Shown: positions 1 to 6,814 of the stretch, one piece after another | How the letters are laid out: the number at the start of each line of letters is the position of its first letter | How positions within the stretch are numbered: the first letter of the stretch is position 1 | DNA from: an uncultured Rhodospirillaceae bacterium | GTDB lineage: Bacteria > Pseudomonadota > Alphaproteobacteria > MPNO01 | Length of the DNA stretch: 13,374 nt | Direction of reading: 5' to 3' | Assembly: GCA_937916005.1 (NCBI GenBank) | Contig: CALGIA010000233.1 | Span: 1-13,374 of the forward strand | Translations under genes and position numbers: made by a program | The notes under the pieces: generated by a model | What the model was told of the DNA's origin: nothing | What the model saw: only the letters and a program-made list of their open reading frames with translations | Databases searched by the model: none

Positions 1-720
1 CTGGCGCAGGGCGGGACTGCTGTCGGCACCGGTCTCAATACGAAGATTGGTTTTGCGGAAAAGTTTGCCGAGGAAGTCGCGGCGATCACCGGGAAGCCAT
101 TCGTCACCATGCCGAACAAGTTCGCCGGACTGGCCGCTCACGACGTTCTGGTCGCTGCATCTGGCGCGCTCAATGTCGGCGCCGTCGCCGCAATGAAAAT
201 TGCCAACGATATCCGCTTTCTCGGATCGGGCCCGCGCTCGGGCATCGGCGAACTGACGCTTCCGGCCAATGAGCCCGGTTCGTCGATCATGCCCGGCAAG
301 GTCAACCCGACCCAGTGCGAAGCGCTGACCATGATTGCCGCCCAAGTGATGGGAAACCACACCACGATAACCATCGCCGGCTGTCAGGGCCATTTCGAAC
401 TCAACGTCTTCAAGCCGGTGATGATATACAATTTGCTGCAATCGGCACGCCTGCTTGGCGATGCCGCGCACAGCTTTGCCGACCGCTGTGTTGCCGGCAT
501 CGTTGCCAATCACGGGCGCATCGCCGAACTCATGCTGAATTCGCTGATGCTGGTTACCGCGCTCAACCCGCATATCGGTTATGACAACGCCGCCAGGGTC
601 GCCAAGAAAGCCTATGCCGACGGTTCGACACTGAAGGAGGCCGCACTCGCACTCGGCCTGTTGACCGCCAAGCAGTATGATGAATGGGTGCGGCCGGAGA
701 ACATGCTCGGCCCGTCTTGA
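1..720 (+). CDS. fumC: Fumarate hydratase class II, C-terminal half (partial, 5' end outside window)
   Basis: Interconverts fumarate and L-malate in the TCA cycle as a cytoplasmic homotetramer of the aspartase/fumarase superfamily. Reading frame 1 is open from the first base and gives about 239 residues. It starts in the GGTAVGTGLN substrate-binding segment and ends near WVRPENMLGPS, where E. coli FumC (467 residues) also ends apart from a few residues. The superfamily signature GSSIMPGKVNP lies at about 275-310, with the catalytic serine loop in GSS. MGNH, FELNVFKPV and SLMLVTALNPHIGYD also match the fumarase rather than the aspartase or argininosuccinate lyase branch. The stop is TGA at 718-720. 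No internal start is proposed, because the ATG at 109 lies inside the conserved domain. The gene looks intact over the part visible. It is followed by a long gap, so it probably ends its transcript. Confidence 0.96.
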   Translation: MAQGGTAVGTGLNTKIGFAEKFAEEVAAITGKPFVTMPNKFAGLAAHDVLVAASGALNVGAVAAMKIANDIRFLGSGPRSGIGELTLPANEPGSSIMPGKVNPTQCEALTMIAAQVMGNHTTITIAGCQGHFELNVFKPVMIYNLLQSARLLGDAAHSFADRCVAGIVANHGRIAELMLNSLMLVTALNPHIGYDNAARVAKKAYADGSTLKEAALALGLLTAKQYDEWVRPENMLGPS

Positions 721-1081
721 GATTGGGCCAAAACCGGGAAAAATACTCTCGATCGGTTCATCGACCGCGCAGCAGGACCCCTGATGCTGCAAACCAGGTC
801 AATGATGCCATCAAGTTGGCGGTCGCGCCGCGCACCGCGAAAGGGTCCCAACGCCGCATTGGGGCATCAAGAAAATGGGAGGTCATTGTCAGACCGAATT
901 GAACCGCGTTGTCAGAGAAAATTGGCTTGAGGTGAATAGAGACGTCGCGTAGCGTCTGATGATGCAAAACTCCTTCCGTCCTTTCAGCATCTCGCCCGAG
1001 GTGATCCGCCCAACGGCATCACCGTCGCGCAAGCGGACCATAACCGTTCCGGCAATATGCCGAATTCCGGTGGTCAAGTGA
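721..1081. other. Gene-free stretch between fumC and the CDF gene
   Basis: I see no gene here that I can defend. A GC-rich hairpin lies at 819-838: arms GCGGT and ACCGC extended by GCG/CGC around one bulged C, with a three-base loop. It has no T-run on either strand, so it is not a classical Rho-independent terminator. Two short minus-strand frames (about 758-967 and 889-1113) have somewhat protein-like composition. They lack a good start with a properly spaced ribosome site, and I recognise no family in them. A TGA at 1079-1081 directly precedes the CDF start codon, so that gene cannot extend upstream. The region presumably holds the fumC 3' end and the promoter of the membrane-protein genes, but no clear -35/-10 pair stands out. 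Confidence 0.4.
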
Positions 1082-2047
1082 ATGGCAGGCTCCAACGCAT
1101 CAACTAAGGTCATCTATGCGGCATTGGCCGGCAATTTTCTTATCGCCGTGACAAAGTTCGCCGCCGCCGCTTACACCGGCAGTTCCGCCATGCTGAGCGA
1201 GGCCATCCATTCGGTTGTCGATACCGGAAATCAGGGTCTCCTCCTGCTGGGCATGCGCCGGGCGCGGCGGCCGGCCGATCAAGCACACCCTTTCGGGTAT
1301 GGGATGGAGCTTTATTTCTGGGCCTTTGTCGTGGCGATCATGGTTTTCGCGGTGGGCGCCGGCGTGTCCATTTACGAGGGGATCGACAAGCTGCGCTTTC
1401 CCCACGTGATATCCAACGCTCACATCAACTACTTCGTTCTCGTCGTCGCCTTTGTGTTCGAAGGCATCGCCTGGACGATCGCATTCCGAGAATTCAACAG
1501 GATCAAGGGACCGCGCGGCATTCTGAGCGCCGTTAGCCGCAGCAAGGACCCGACGATATTCACCGTCCTTTTTGAAGACACCGCCGCCATGCTGGGGCTG
1601 ATCGTGGCCTTCGCGGGAATCGCGCTCGCGCAGCTTTTCGATAATGATGCTTTCGATGCCTATGCATCGATTGTGATCGGCCTGATCCTGGCAACGACGG
1701 CCGCTCTTCTCGCGAGGGAATGCAAGGGGCTGCTCATCGGCGAAGGGGCGAGCGCCGCCGTGATCGACGGCATTCGCCACATCGTCTCCGGTCAACCCGG
1801 CATCCTGCCGGTTAACGAACTTTTGACGATGCATTTTGGGCCGGAAGATGTCTTGTTGAACATCAGCATCGATTTTGCCGACGGTCTTTCGTCAGCGGAA
1901 GTAGAGACTGCGATTTCCGACATGGAAAAGGAAATCAAACGCTCGTTCCCTGAGATCAAGCGAGTTTTTATTGAGGCGCAAAGCCGGTTCGGCCACGAGA
2001 CAGGGCTCGAAAGTGACATAATCGATGCCGCGCGAGGTAAGATCTAA
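1082..2047 (+). CDS. Cation diffusion facilitator family transporter, SLC30A9 (ZnT9)-like branch
   Basis: Predicted inner-membrane divalent cation (Zn2+ type) antiporter of 321 residues, a usual length for the family. Hydrophobic segments lie at about 10-30, 45-57, 78-98, 115-135, 160-183 and 193-211, followed by a cytoplasmic CDF C-terminal domain. TM2 has SEAIHSVVD, giving metal-ligand candidates H43 and D47. The next loop has HPFGYG. TM5 has SKDPTIFTVLFEDTAA, where E165-D166 stands in the region of the HxxxD site of YiiP-type members. As I recall it, human SLC30A9 reads very similarly (SRDPS then LLEDTAAVLG), which is why I place it in that branch. The start is fixed by the in-frame TGA at 1079-1081. 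The ribosome site is weak (GGTGG about eight bases upstream). The marC gene begins immediately after the stop, so the two are probably cotranscribed. The metal is not determined by sequence. Confidence 0.9.
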   Translation: MAGSNASTKVIYAALAGNFLIAVTKFAAAAYTGSSAMLSEAIHSVVDTGNQGLLLLGMRRARRPADQAHPFGYGMELYFWAFVVAIMVFAVGAGVSIYEGIDKLRFPHVISNAHINYFVLVVAFVFEGIAWTIAFREFNRIKGPRGILSAVSRSKDPTIFTVLFEDTAAMLGLIVAFAGIALAQLFDNDAFDAYASIVIGLILATTAALLARECKGLLIGEGASAAVIDGIRHIVSGQPGILPVNELLTMHFGPEDVLLNISIDFADGLSSAEVETAISDMEKEIKRSFPEIKRVFIEAQSRFGHETGLESDIIDAARGKI

Positions 2048-2689
2048 ATGACTGAGGCGATCGTCTCCGCGTTCGTCACTCTTTTTGTCATCGTCGACCC
2101 AATCGCGGTCGCGCCGATCTTCATTGCTCTGACGAAGAACAATAGCGATGCCGAGAGGCGCGCCATGGCGATCAAGGCCGTGGCCATCGCCACCGTAACC
2201 CTCGTGATCTTCGCCCTCGTGGGCGAGATATTTCTCAAATCGTTGGGAATTACACTTGCCGCCTTCCGCATCGCCGGCGGCGTACTCTTGTTCATTCTGG
2301 CCATCGAAATGGTTTTCGCCCATCAAAGCGGCATTCGCACGACAACCTCGGGTGAGGAAGAGGAAGCGATAACAAAGAAGGATGTTTCGGTGTTTCCTCT
2401 CGGTATTCCGCTGATCGCGGACCCGGGAGCCATGGCATCCATGATTCTGTTGATCGGCGAGCGCCCGGGCGATGTCATTAGTCAACTCGTCGTCATTCTT
2501 GTTTTGCTGGCGGTGCTGGCGGTGCTGGCGCTATCGCTCCTCATGTTACTGGTGGCGGCGAGGATCGTGAAATATCTCGGCGTCACAGGGGTGAACGTAA
2601 TCAGCCGTGTCTTCGGAATCGTTCTTGGCGCACTCGCCGCGCAATATATTCTGGACGGAATCAGGCAAAGCTTTCCGGCGCTCGCCTAG
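2048..2689 (+). CDS. MarC family integral membrane protein
   Basis: 213-residue polytopic inner-membrane protein of the MarC (UPF0056) family, which usually runs about 200-220 residues with six membrane segments. The family has no firmly established substrate; an early multiple-antibiotic-resistance role for E. coli MarC was not upheld. TM1 carries VDPIAVAPIF, the family's DPxxxxPIF motif at about 16-25. The second repeat has PLGIPLIADPGAM, matching the typical P-x-IPLLAGPGAI except that the first glycine of GPG is aspartate. Later segments (about 141-170 and 180-204) are strongly hydrophobic. A charged loop rich in glutamate (TSGEEEEAITKKD) separates the halves. The ATG abuts the CDF stop (TAAATG), so translational coupling is likely. 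Family assignment is strong; function is open. Confidence 0.9.
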   Translation: MTEAIVSAFVTLFVIVDPIAVAPIFIALTKNNSDAERRAMAIKAVAIATVTLVIFALVGEIFLKSLGITLAAFRIAGGVLLFILAIEMVFAHQSGIRTTTSGEEEEAITKKDVSVFPLGIPLIADPGAMASMILLIGERPGDVISQLVVILVLLAVLAVLALSLLMLLVAARIVKYLGVTGVNVISRVFGIVLGALAAQYILDGIRQSFPALA

Positions 2690-2712
2690 TGCGCAAAACC
2701 AACGGGTGACTG

Positions 2713-3177
2713 ATGGAAAAACCAACCAAAATTTTCGATCGATACACCAAAGTATGGCGCGAGCTCGGGTTCTATGAGCGGTTCGAACAGGTTATCGCGA
2801 TTTTCCTTAGCATCCTCGTGTCCGTCATCGTTTTTTTCGCATGCATCCAGATCTCGCTCGAAGTATACGAGCTCATTATCCTGAAGGATGACTTGACGGC
2901 GCCAGATACATTTCGAAACCTGTTCGCTGGTATCTTGACTGTCCTGATCGCGCTGGAATTCAATCATTCCATCGTCCAGGTCATTGAGCGCAAGCAAAGC
3001 ATCGTTCAGGTGCGCATCGTCGTGCAGATCGCGATTCTGGCGCTGGTTCGAAAATTCATTCTGCTTGATCTTTCGAAGACTGAGGCGATGGTGCTGGTAG
3101 GGTTGGGCGTAATCGTCTTTTCCCTTGCCGCCCTGCATTGGGCCGTGCGGTCTTCCGATTCAAAGCGCGTCGACTGA
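2713..3177 (+). CDS. Phosphate-starvation-inducible PsiE family membrane protein
   Basis: 154-residue protein with the PsiE domain (family of E. coli PsiE, whose gene responds to phosphate starvation and cAMP-CRP; biochemical role unknown). Features seen: an amphipathic N-terminus, TM segments at about 27-51, 71-84, 100-117 and 125-144, and the family stretches FRNLFAGILTVLIALEFNHSI and IVQVRIVVQIAILALVRKFI. The conserved EFNHS glutamate and histidine and the RK before the last segment are present. It starts 23 bases after the marC stop. The best ribosome-site candidate (GGGTGA at 2704-2709) is weak and close, so it may rely on coupling. It likely forms the third gene of a CDF-marC-psiE transcript. 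I give no gene symbol because distant paralogues in this family are common. Confidence 0.85.
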   Translation: MEKPTKIFDRYTKVWRELGFYERFEQVIAIFLSILVSVIVFFACIQISLEVYELIILKDDLTAPDTFRNLFAGILTVLIALEFNHSIVQVIERKQSIVQVRIVVQIAILALVRKFILLDLSKTEAMVLVGLGVIVFSLAALHWAVRSSDSKRVD

Positions 3178-3405
3178 CCGTTGCCGCTGGTTTGGTTCGC
3201 CAGCGCCGTTGCACAACAATTTTAACACCGGAATAGCATGCGGATACGGTCACATACCAGGCTCCTGGATTGAGAGTGGCGGGCCGGGCGCCTAATCCCT
3301 TCCGCCTTCCATCATTGCGCGCTACCGTACAGCCCTGAGGAAGCGCCCGCGTCTGCGCGACCAGGCGAAGAATGCCGGAACCAGTGACCAGGAGTCTCCC
3401 ACGCA
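3178..3405. other. Intergenic region upstream of the CorA-type gene
   Basis: These 228 bases hold no gene that I can support. An inverted repeat CGCTGG/CCAGCG (3185-3190 and 3200-3205, nine-base loop) lies just after the psiE-family stop. It is not followed by a T-run, so terminator function is doubtful. AGGAG at 3390-3394 is the probable ribosome site for the CorA-type start, 11 bases away, which is slightly long. I could not find a convincing promoter or a Mg2+-responsive leader. Confidence 0.35.
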
Positions 3406-4533
3406 ATGTTTGGCACCGAACGCCCTCCGCCCGGATCACCGCCGGGCACATTGATTGCCGATTCCAGGGCGCTGCAGCCCGTTGTGCGCATCATGGCCTA
3501 TGACCAGAAACAACTGGTGGAGGAGGAGATCACCGACTTCGCGGCATTGGATGATTTTCTGGAACGTTTCGCGGTCTCCTGGATCAATGTCGACGGTCTG
3601 GGTGATCTCGACGCGATTCGGTGGTTCGGGGAGCGATTCAACATTCATCACCTCGCTCTCGAGGATGTCGTGAATGTCCACCAACGCCCCAAGGTCGAAG
3701 AATACGCCGACCAAACCTATATCGTGACGCGAATGCCCATGTTCCACGAGCGTCTCGAAACCGAACAGATATCGATCTTTCTGGGCAAGGGCTACGTGCT
3801 GACATTTCAGGAACGTCCGGGCGATTGCCTCGATCCGGTACGCCAACGTCTTCGCAGTCAGCGCGGCCGGATTCGGGCCAACGGTGAGGATTATCTTACC
3901 TACGCGCTCCTTGATACGGTGATCGATTCCTACTATCCCATCCTTGAATCCCATGGTGAACGCGTGGAGCTCCTCGAGGAGAACATCCTCGACCATCCCG
4001 GACCGGATCTGATTGCCGATGTCCATGTGTTGAAGAGCGATCTCTTGACGTTCCGGCGGGCCATCTGGCCGCAGCGCGAAATGATCAATGCGCTGATTCG
4101 GGATTCATCGCCCCACGTCACCGAATCGACGGCAATCTACTTCCGTGACTGCTACGATCACACGATTCAACTGCTGGACATGGTGGAAACCTATCGGGAA
4201 ATTGCATCCGGGCTGGTCGACCTGCATTTTTCCTCGATAAGCACCCGGATGAACGAGATCATGAAGGTTCTGACCATCATCGCCACGATATTCATTCCGT
4301 TGGGATTCGTCGCCGGGGTATACGGAATGAACTTCGATTCCTCCAAATCGCCGCTCAACATGCCGGAGCTCACTTGGTACTGGGGCTATCCGTTTGCGCT
4401 GGGGCTAATGACCGCGATAGCGGGCATCATGCTCTATTTCTTTTACCGGCGCGGCTGGCTCGGCAGTCGAACGCGCAAACCGGCCGGTGCGGAACCGGGA
4501 ACGCGTGGAAGCGACGAGAAGGGCAGAAATTAG
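3406..4533 (+). CDS. corA: CorA family magnesium/divalent cation channel
   Basis: 375-residue CorA-type metal channel; the family forms pentamers that admit Mg2+ (and Co2+ or Ni2+, or export Zn2+ in the ZntB subgroup). Residues 1-280 form the cytoplasmic funnel domain, with FNIHHLALEDVVNVHQRPKVEEY (79-100) the standard N-terminal landmark, and a long stalk helix near 240-290. Two membrane helices lie at the C-terminus (about 287-306 and 328-347). The selectivity motif YGMNF is at 306-310, followed by the short periplasmic loop with MPEL. A basic tail of about 25 residues follows TM2. The start at 3406 gives a proline-rich, unconserved N-terminus. An in-frame ATG at about residue 30 (MAYDQ) is a possible alternative start nearer the conserved region. 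GMN supports Mg2+ channel activity, though metal preference among paralogues varies. Confidence 0.9.
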   Translation: MFGTERPPPGSPPGTLIADSRALQPVVRIMAYDQKQLVEEEITDFAALDDFLERFAVSWINVDGLGDLDAIRWFGERFNIHHLALEDVVNVHQRPKVEEYADQTYIVTRMPMFHERLETEQISIFLGKGYVLTFQERPGDCLDPVRQRLRSQRGRIRANGEDYLTYALLDTVIDSYYPILESHGERVELLEENILDHPGPDLIADVHVLKSDLLTFRRAIWPQREMINALIRDSSPHVTESTAIYFRDCYDHTIQLLDMVETYREIASGLVDLHFSSISTRMNEIMKVLTIIATIFIPLGFVAGVYGMNFDSSKSPLNMPELTWYWGYPFALGLMTAIAGIMLYFFYRRGWLGSRTRKPAGAEPGTRGSDEKGRN

Positions 4534-4646
4534 CTTGAGCCGGGTAGGGGCTCCCATAGCCTCGGGCAATGCAAAATTCGTTCCGTTATTTCAACAGTTC
4601 GCCCGCTGCCGCTTTCCCATTCAGTCAAGGTTCAACCCGGGCCCAG

Positions 4647-4668
4647 CCGAAACTCAACCGAAACTCAG
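4647..4668. repeat. Tandem 11-base direct repeat at the 3' end of the FAH gene
   Basis: CCGAAACTCA occurs at 4647-4656 and again at 4658-4667, an 11-base period. The second copy includes the TGA stop codon of the minus-strand FAH gene (TCA at 4665-4667 on the plus strand). It probably arose by local duplication. No function is evident. Confidence 0.6.
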
Positions 4669-5669
4669 CTTTTATCCTCGACGAAGCGGTTGGTCATTTT
4701 GCCCAGCCCTTCGACTTCGGTTTCCATCACATCACCGACTTTGAGGAATGTGCCGGTGCCCATGCCGACGCCGCCGCAGGTGCCGCAGACGAACAGGTCA
4801 CCGGGTTCGATTGTCAGGATGTTGGACGCGAATTCGATCTGTTCCTCCGGCGTGTAGATGAATTGCGAGGTGTTGCCGTCCTGTTTGACTTCGCCGTTCA
4901 CGGTCAGGCGCAGAAACAGATTCATATGGTCGCCGACGAATGCGATCGGGACGAAACGGGGTCCCATGGGTGCAAAATTGTCATGGCTTTTACCGCCGAG
5001 CCAATCGGTCCGCAGCGCCGGCCGGTCTTCGCGCATGCCGATGTCGCGGCAGGACACGTCGTTGGTGGTCATGAAGCCGGCGACATGGTCGAGCGCATTT
5101 TCAGCGGTTACGCGTTTGGCCTTTTTCCATATCGCACAGGCTATCTCGGCCTCCCAGTCAATCTTTTCCATGCCCCGGGGAATGGCGATATCGTCGTCGG
5201 CCCCGGCGAGAACGCTCGGCGCCTTGAGGAACAGATATGGCCGCGACGTGGATTTCTCTCCCTTGAATTCCGACCCGGCGCCGTCGGACGTGCCGGCGCG
5301 GATCATCTCATCCACATGTTCCTGAAAGTTCTGCGCCGCGTTGAATATCTTGCCCGGTTGCTGGACCGGCGCCAGCACCCGCAGGCCCGAAACCTTGGCG
5401 ACCGCGCCCTTGAAGCGGTCGCTGTCCAGGCCTTCGTCCTCAATGAAGGCGACGATTTCCTGCAGCGCCGGAAAATTATGGTCCCAGCCTTCCAGCATGG
5501 CGGAGATGCTGCCGGTCGCCGTCAACGGCCCGGCCTTGCCGCGCGCCGAGTCCCGATAGGCCGGGTAGACCCTGTTCAAGGCGATCGCGCTATCGCCCAA
5601 AACGATGGCCGCAAAATCCCCACCGGGCGACCCGGCAAAGGTTGCAAGTGAAAAAACTGTCCCGTTCAT
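4665..5669 (-). CDS. Fumarylacetoacetate hydrolase (FAH) family protein
   Basis: 334-residue member of the FAH family, whose members hydrolyse, isomerise or decarboxylate beta-diketo or 2-oxo acids at a Mg2+/Mn2+ site; examples are fumarylpyruvate hydrolase, HpaG/HpcE and FAHD1-like acylpyruvase. After an N-terminal domain of about 95 residues the catalytic core starts at VLAPVQQPGKIFNAAQNF. Metal-ligand candidates are E173 and E175 (DWEAEIA) and D204 (TTNDVSCRD). K227 in GKSHDNFAPMGP matches the conserved lysine. The C-terminal GTCGGVGMGTGTFLKVGD corresponds to the usual GTPAGVG...FLKPGD, with a variant loop. The start ATG (5667-5669) has GAGGGG upstream on its own strand. It diverges from the VOC pair, which suggests shared regulation and a ring-cleavage or diketo-acid pathway. 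The exact substrate is unknown. Confidence 0.9.
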   Translation of the reverse strand: MNGTVFSLATFAGSPGGDFAAIVLGDSAIALNRVYPAYRDSARGKAGPLTATGSISAMLEGWDHNFPALQEIVAFIEDEGLDSDRFKGAVAKVSGLRVLAPVQQPGKIFNAAQNFQEHVDEMIRAGTSDGAGSEFKGEKSTSRPYLFLKAPSVLAGADDDIAIPRGMEKIDWEAEIACAIWKKAKRVTAENALDHVAGFMTTNDVSCRDIGMREDRPALRTDWLGGKSHDNFAPMGPRFVPIAFVGDHMNLFLRLTVNGEVKQDGNTSQFIYTPEEQIEFASNILTIEPGDLFVCGTCGGVGMGTGTFLKVGDVMETEVEGLGKMTNRFVEDKS

Positions 5670-5827
5670 TTTGCTTTCCCCTCAATTGTGATTGGGCCAT
5701 TGTTGACCTGCTCAGCGCGGCGCGTAAAGGGGCTAATTGTTGGGCGCCTCCAAAATGTTATTTGCACTTGGCTTCGGCAATCAATATCGTTGAACCACGC
5801 GTCACGCCATCATTCGGGGAAATCTTT
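5670..5827. promoter_or_regulatory. Divergent promoter region between FAH gene (-) and VOC pair (+)
   Basis: Both neighbours start outward from these 158 bases, so promoters for both must lie here or within the genes. A possible + strand promoter is TTGACC (5703-5708) and TAAAGG (5725-5730) with a 16-base spacer, which is only a fair match. Ribosome sites are visible at both ends: GGGGA at 5816-5820 for the VOC gene, and GAGGGG on the complementary strand just upstream of the FAH ATG. No palindromic operator is obvious to me. Confidence 0.3.
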
Positions 5828-6370
5828 ATGGCGACACCGCCCATTTCCATCGGCCACTCCGGATTTCATGTTTTTGATATGAAGAAGATGGTTGATTTTT
5901 ATACGACCGTTTATGGTTTTCATGTCACTGATCACGGCTTTATCGAAGGGCGCGGCGAGGTCACGTTCATGTGCGCCGATCCGCGCGATCATCATCAATT
6001 CGTACTGTATGAAGGGCGCACATCAACCGCCGATATGGTGCACCATAATCATGTGTCGTTCCGGGTCGATTCCCTGGACCGGCTGCGCAAAATTCATACC
6101 GAATTGCTGACCTATCCGGGCGTTACCCGCGTCGGCCCGATCTGCCATGGCAATGCCTGGTCGGTCTATTGCTATGACCCGGAGGAAAACCGGACCGAAG
6201 TGTTTCTCGATACGCCGTGGTACGTGGCCCAACCTTGCGGCGTGCCGTTGGACCTATCCCTCAATGACGACGAAATCATGCGTTTTACCGAAGATTTGAT
6301 CAAGGACGACCCGACTAAAAGGCCATTCTCCGAATGGCGCGCGGCGTTTGCCGAGAAACTCGGAATTTAA
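5828..6370 (+). CDS. VOC family protein, likely single-domain extradiol dioxygenase
   Basis: 180 residues in the vicinal oxygen chelate fold, whose members include extradiol dioxygenases and glyoxalases. Metal-ligand candidates are H10 (IGHSGFHV), H75 (HHNHVSF) and E124 (NRTEVF). The stretch HVSF...VGPICHGNAWSVYCYDPEENRTEVF closely resembles the C-terminal domain of XylE as I remember it. H107 and Y114 fall where the catalytic His and Tyr of XylE and BphC sit, and H56 (DHHQF) is a fair match for the third. A one-domain extradiol enzyme is therefore the best guess. I chose the ATG at 5828, with GGGGA seven bases upstream, over a longer frame starting at 5642, because the extra 62 residues are unlike the family and would cover the whole divergent intergenic region. 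The second VOC gene follows after 30 bases. Confidence 0.82.
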   Translation: MATPPISIGHSGFHVFDMKKMVDFYTTVYGFHVTDHGFIEGRGEVTFMCADPRDHHQFVLYEGRTSTADMVHHNHVSFRVDSLDRLRKIHTELLTYPGVTRVGPICHGNAWSVYCYDPEENRTEVFLDTPWYVAQPCGVPLDLSLNDDEIMRFTEDLIKDDPTKRPFSEWRAAFAEKLGI

Positions 6371-6400
6371 TCGGGCTATTGGATAAATAGGGAGAATGAC

Positions 6401-6814
6401 TTGCCGCTTAAAATTCTCAATCACGTCCAGATCCGCACGTCGAGGCTTGATGAAACGCGGAATTTCTTTGTCGATGCTCTGGGGCTGACCGATGGTTTCC
6501 GGCCGAATTTTCCGGAACGCGGACATTGGCTGTATTGCGAGGGTAATGACGCCCCGTTCGTTCATTTGACCGAGGATCCATGCGAAGGTCAGCCCCGCAC
6601 CGTCAGGGACGCGACCGGAACCGGGGTCGATCATATGGCGCTGTTCGGGACCGACGTGGACGAGATGATCGGCAGGCTGGACCGCAATGGCGTGGCCTAC
6701 GACAAGGTCGTCGCCCGGGGTGGATCCATGATCCAGCTCTATGTCCATGAGCCCAACGGGCTGAAAATCGAGCTCGGTTTCTTCCCGGAAGAAGAAAAAT
6801 CCGCCCCCGCTTAA
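6401..6814 (+). CDS. VOC family protein (glyoxalase/dioxygenase fold), second of pair
   Basis: 137-residue VOC-fold protein, made of two beta-alpha-beta-beta-beta modules. Ligand candidates are H8 (LNHVQIRT), H78 (GVDHMALFG) and E124 (LKIELGF), so a metal site is likely kept. The histidine that extradiol dioxygenases place about 17-19 residues before the last ligand is absent here (ARG in its place), so glyoxalase, isomerase or other VOC chemistry is as likely as oxygenation. The start is TTG at 6401, with GGGAG at 6390-6394 six bases upstream. The nearby ATG at 6396 is in another frame, and no other in-frame start exists close by. It lies 30 bases after the first VOC gene and is probably cotranscribed with it. 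Its TAA overlaps the stop of the converging binding-protein gene. Confidence 0.8.
   Translation: MPLKILNHVQIRTSRLDETRNFFVDALGLTDGFRPNFPERGHWLYCEGNDAPFVHLTEDPCEGQPRTVRDATGTGVDHMALFGTDVDEMIGRLDRNGVAYDKVVARGGSMIQLYVHEPNGLKIELGFFPEEEKSAPA

Noticed and set aside
1100..1834. A 244-residue minus-strand frame
   Set aside because: Lies opposite the CDF gene, is rich in His, Arg, Asp and Gly with no membrane or domain pattern, and is explained by codon bias of the real gene.
4537..4553. GAGCC/GGCTC hairpin after the CorA-type gene as a Rho-independent terminator
   Set aside because: Only five pairs with a seven-base loop and no T-run on either strand.
4569..5651. A 360-residue + strand open frame
   Set aside because: It is the antisense shadow of the FAH gene, whose minus-strand protein has clear family motifs; the + product has no recognisable domain.
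5642..5827. N-terminal extension of the first VOC gene to 5642
   Set aside because: The extra 62 residues are unlike the family, overlap the start of the divergent FAH gene, and a well-placed ribosome site supports ATG 5828.
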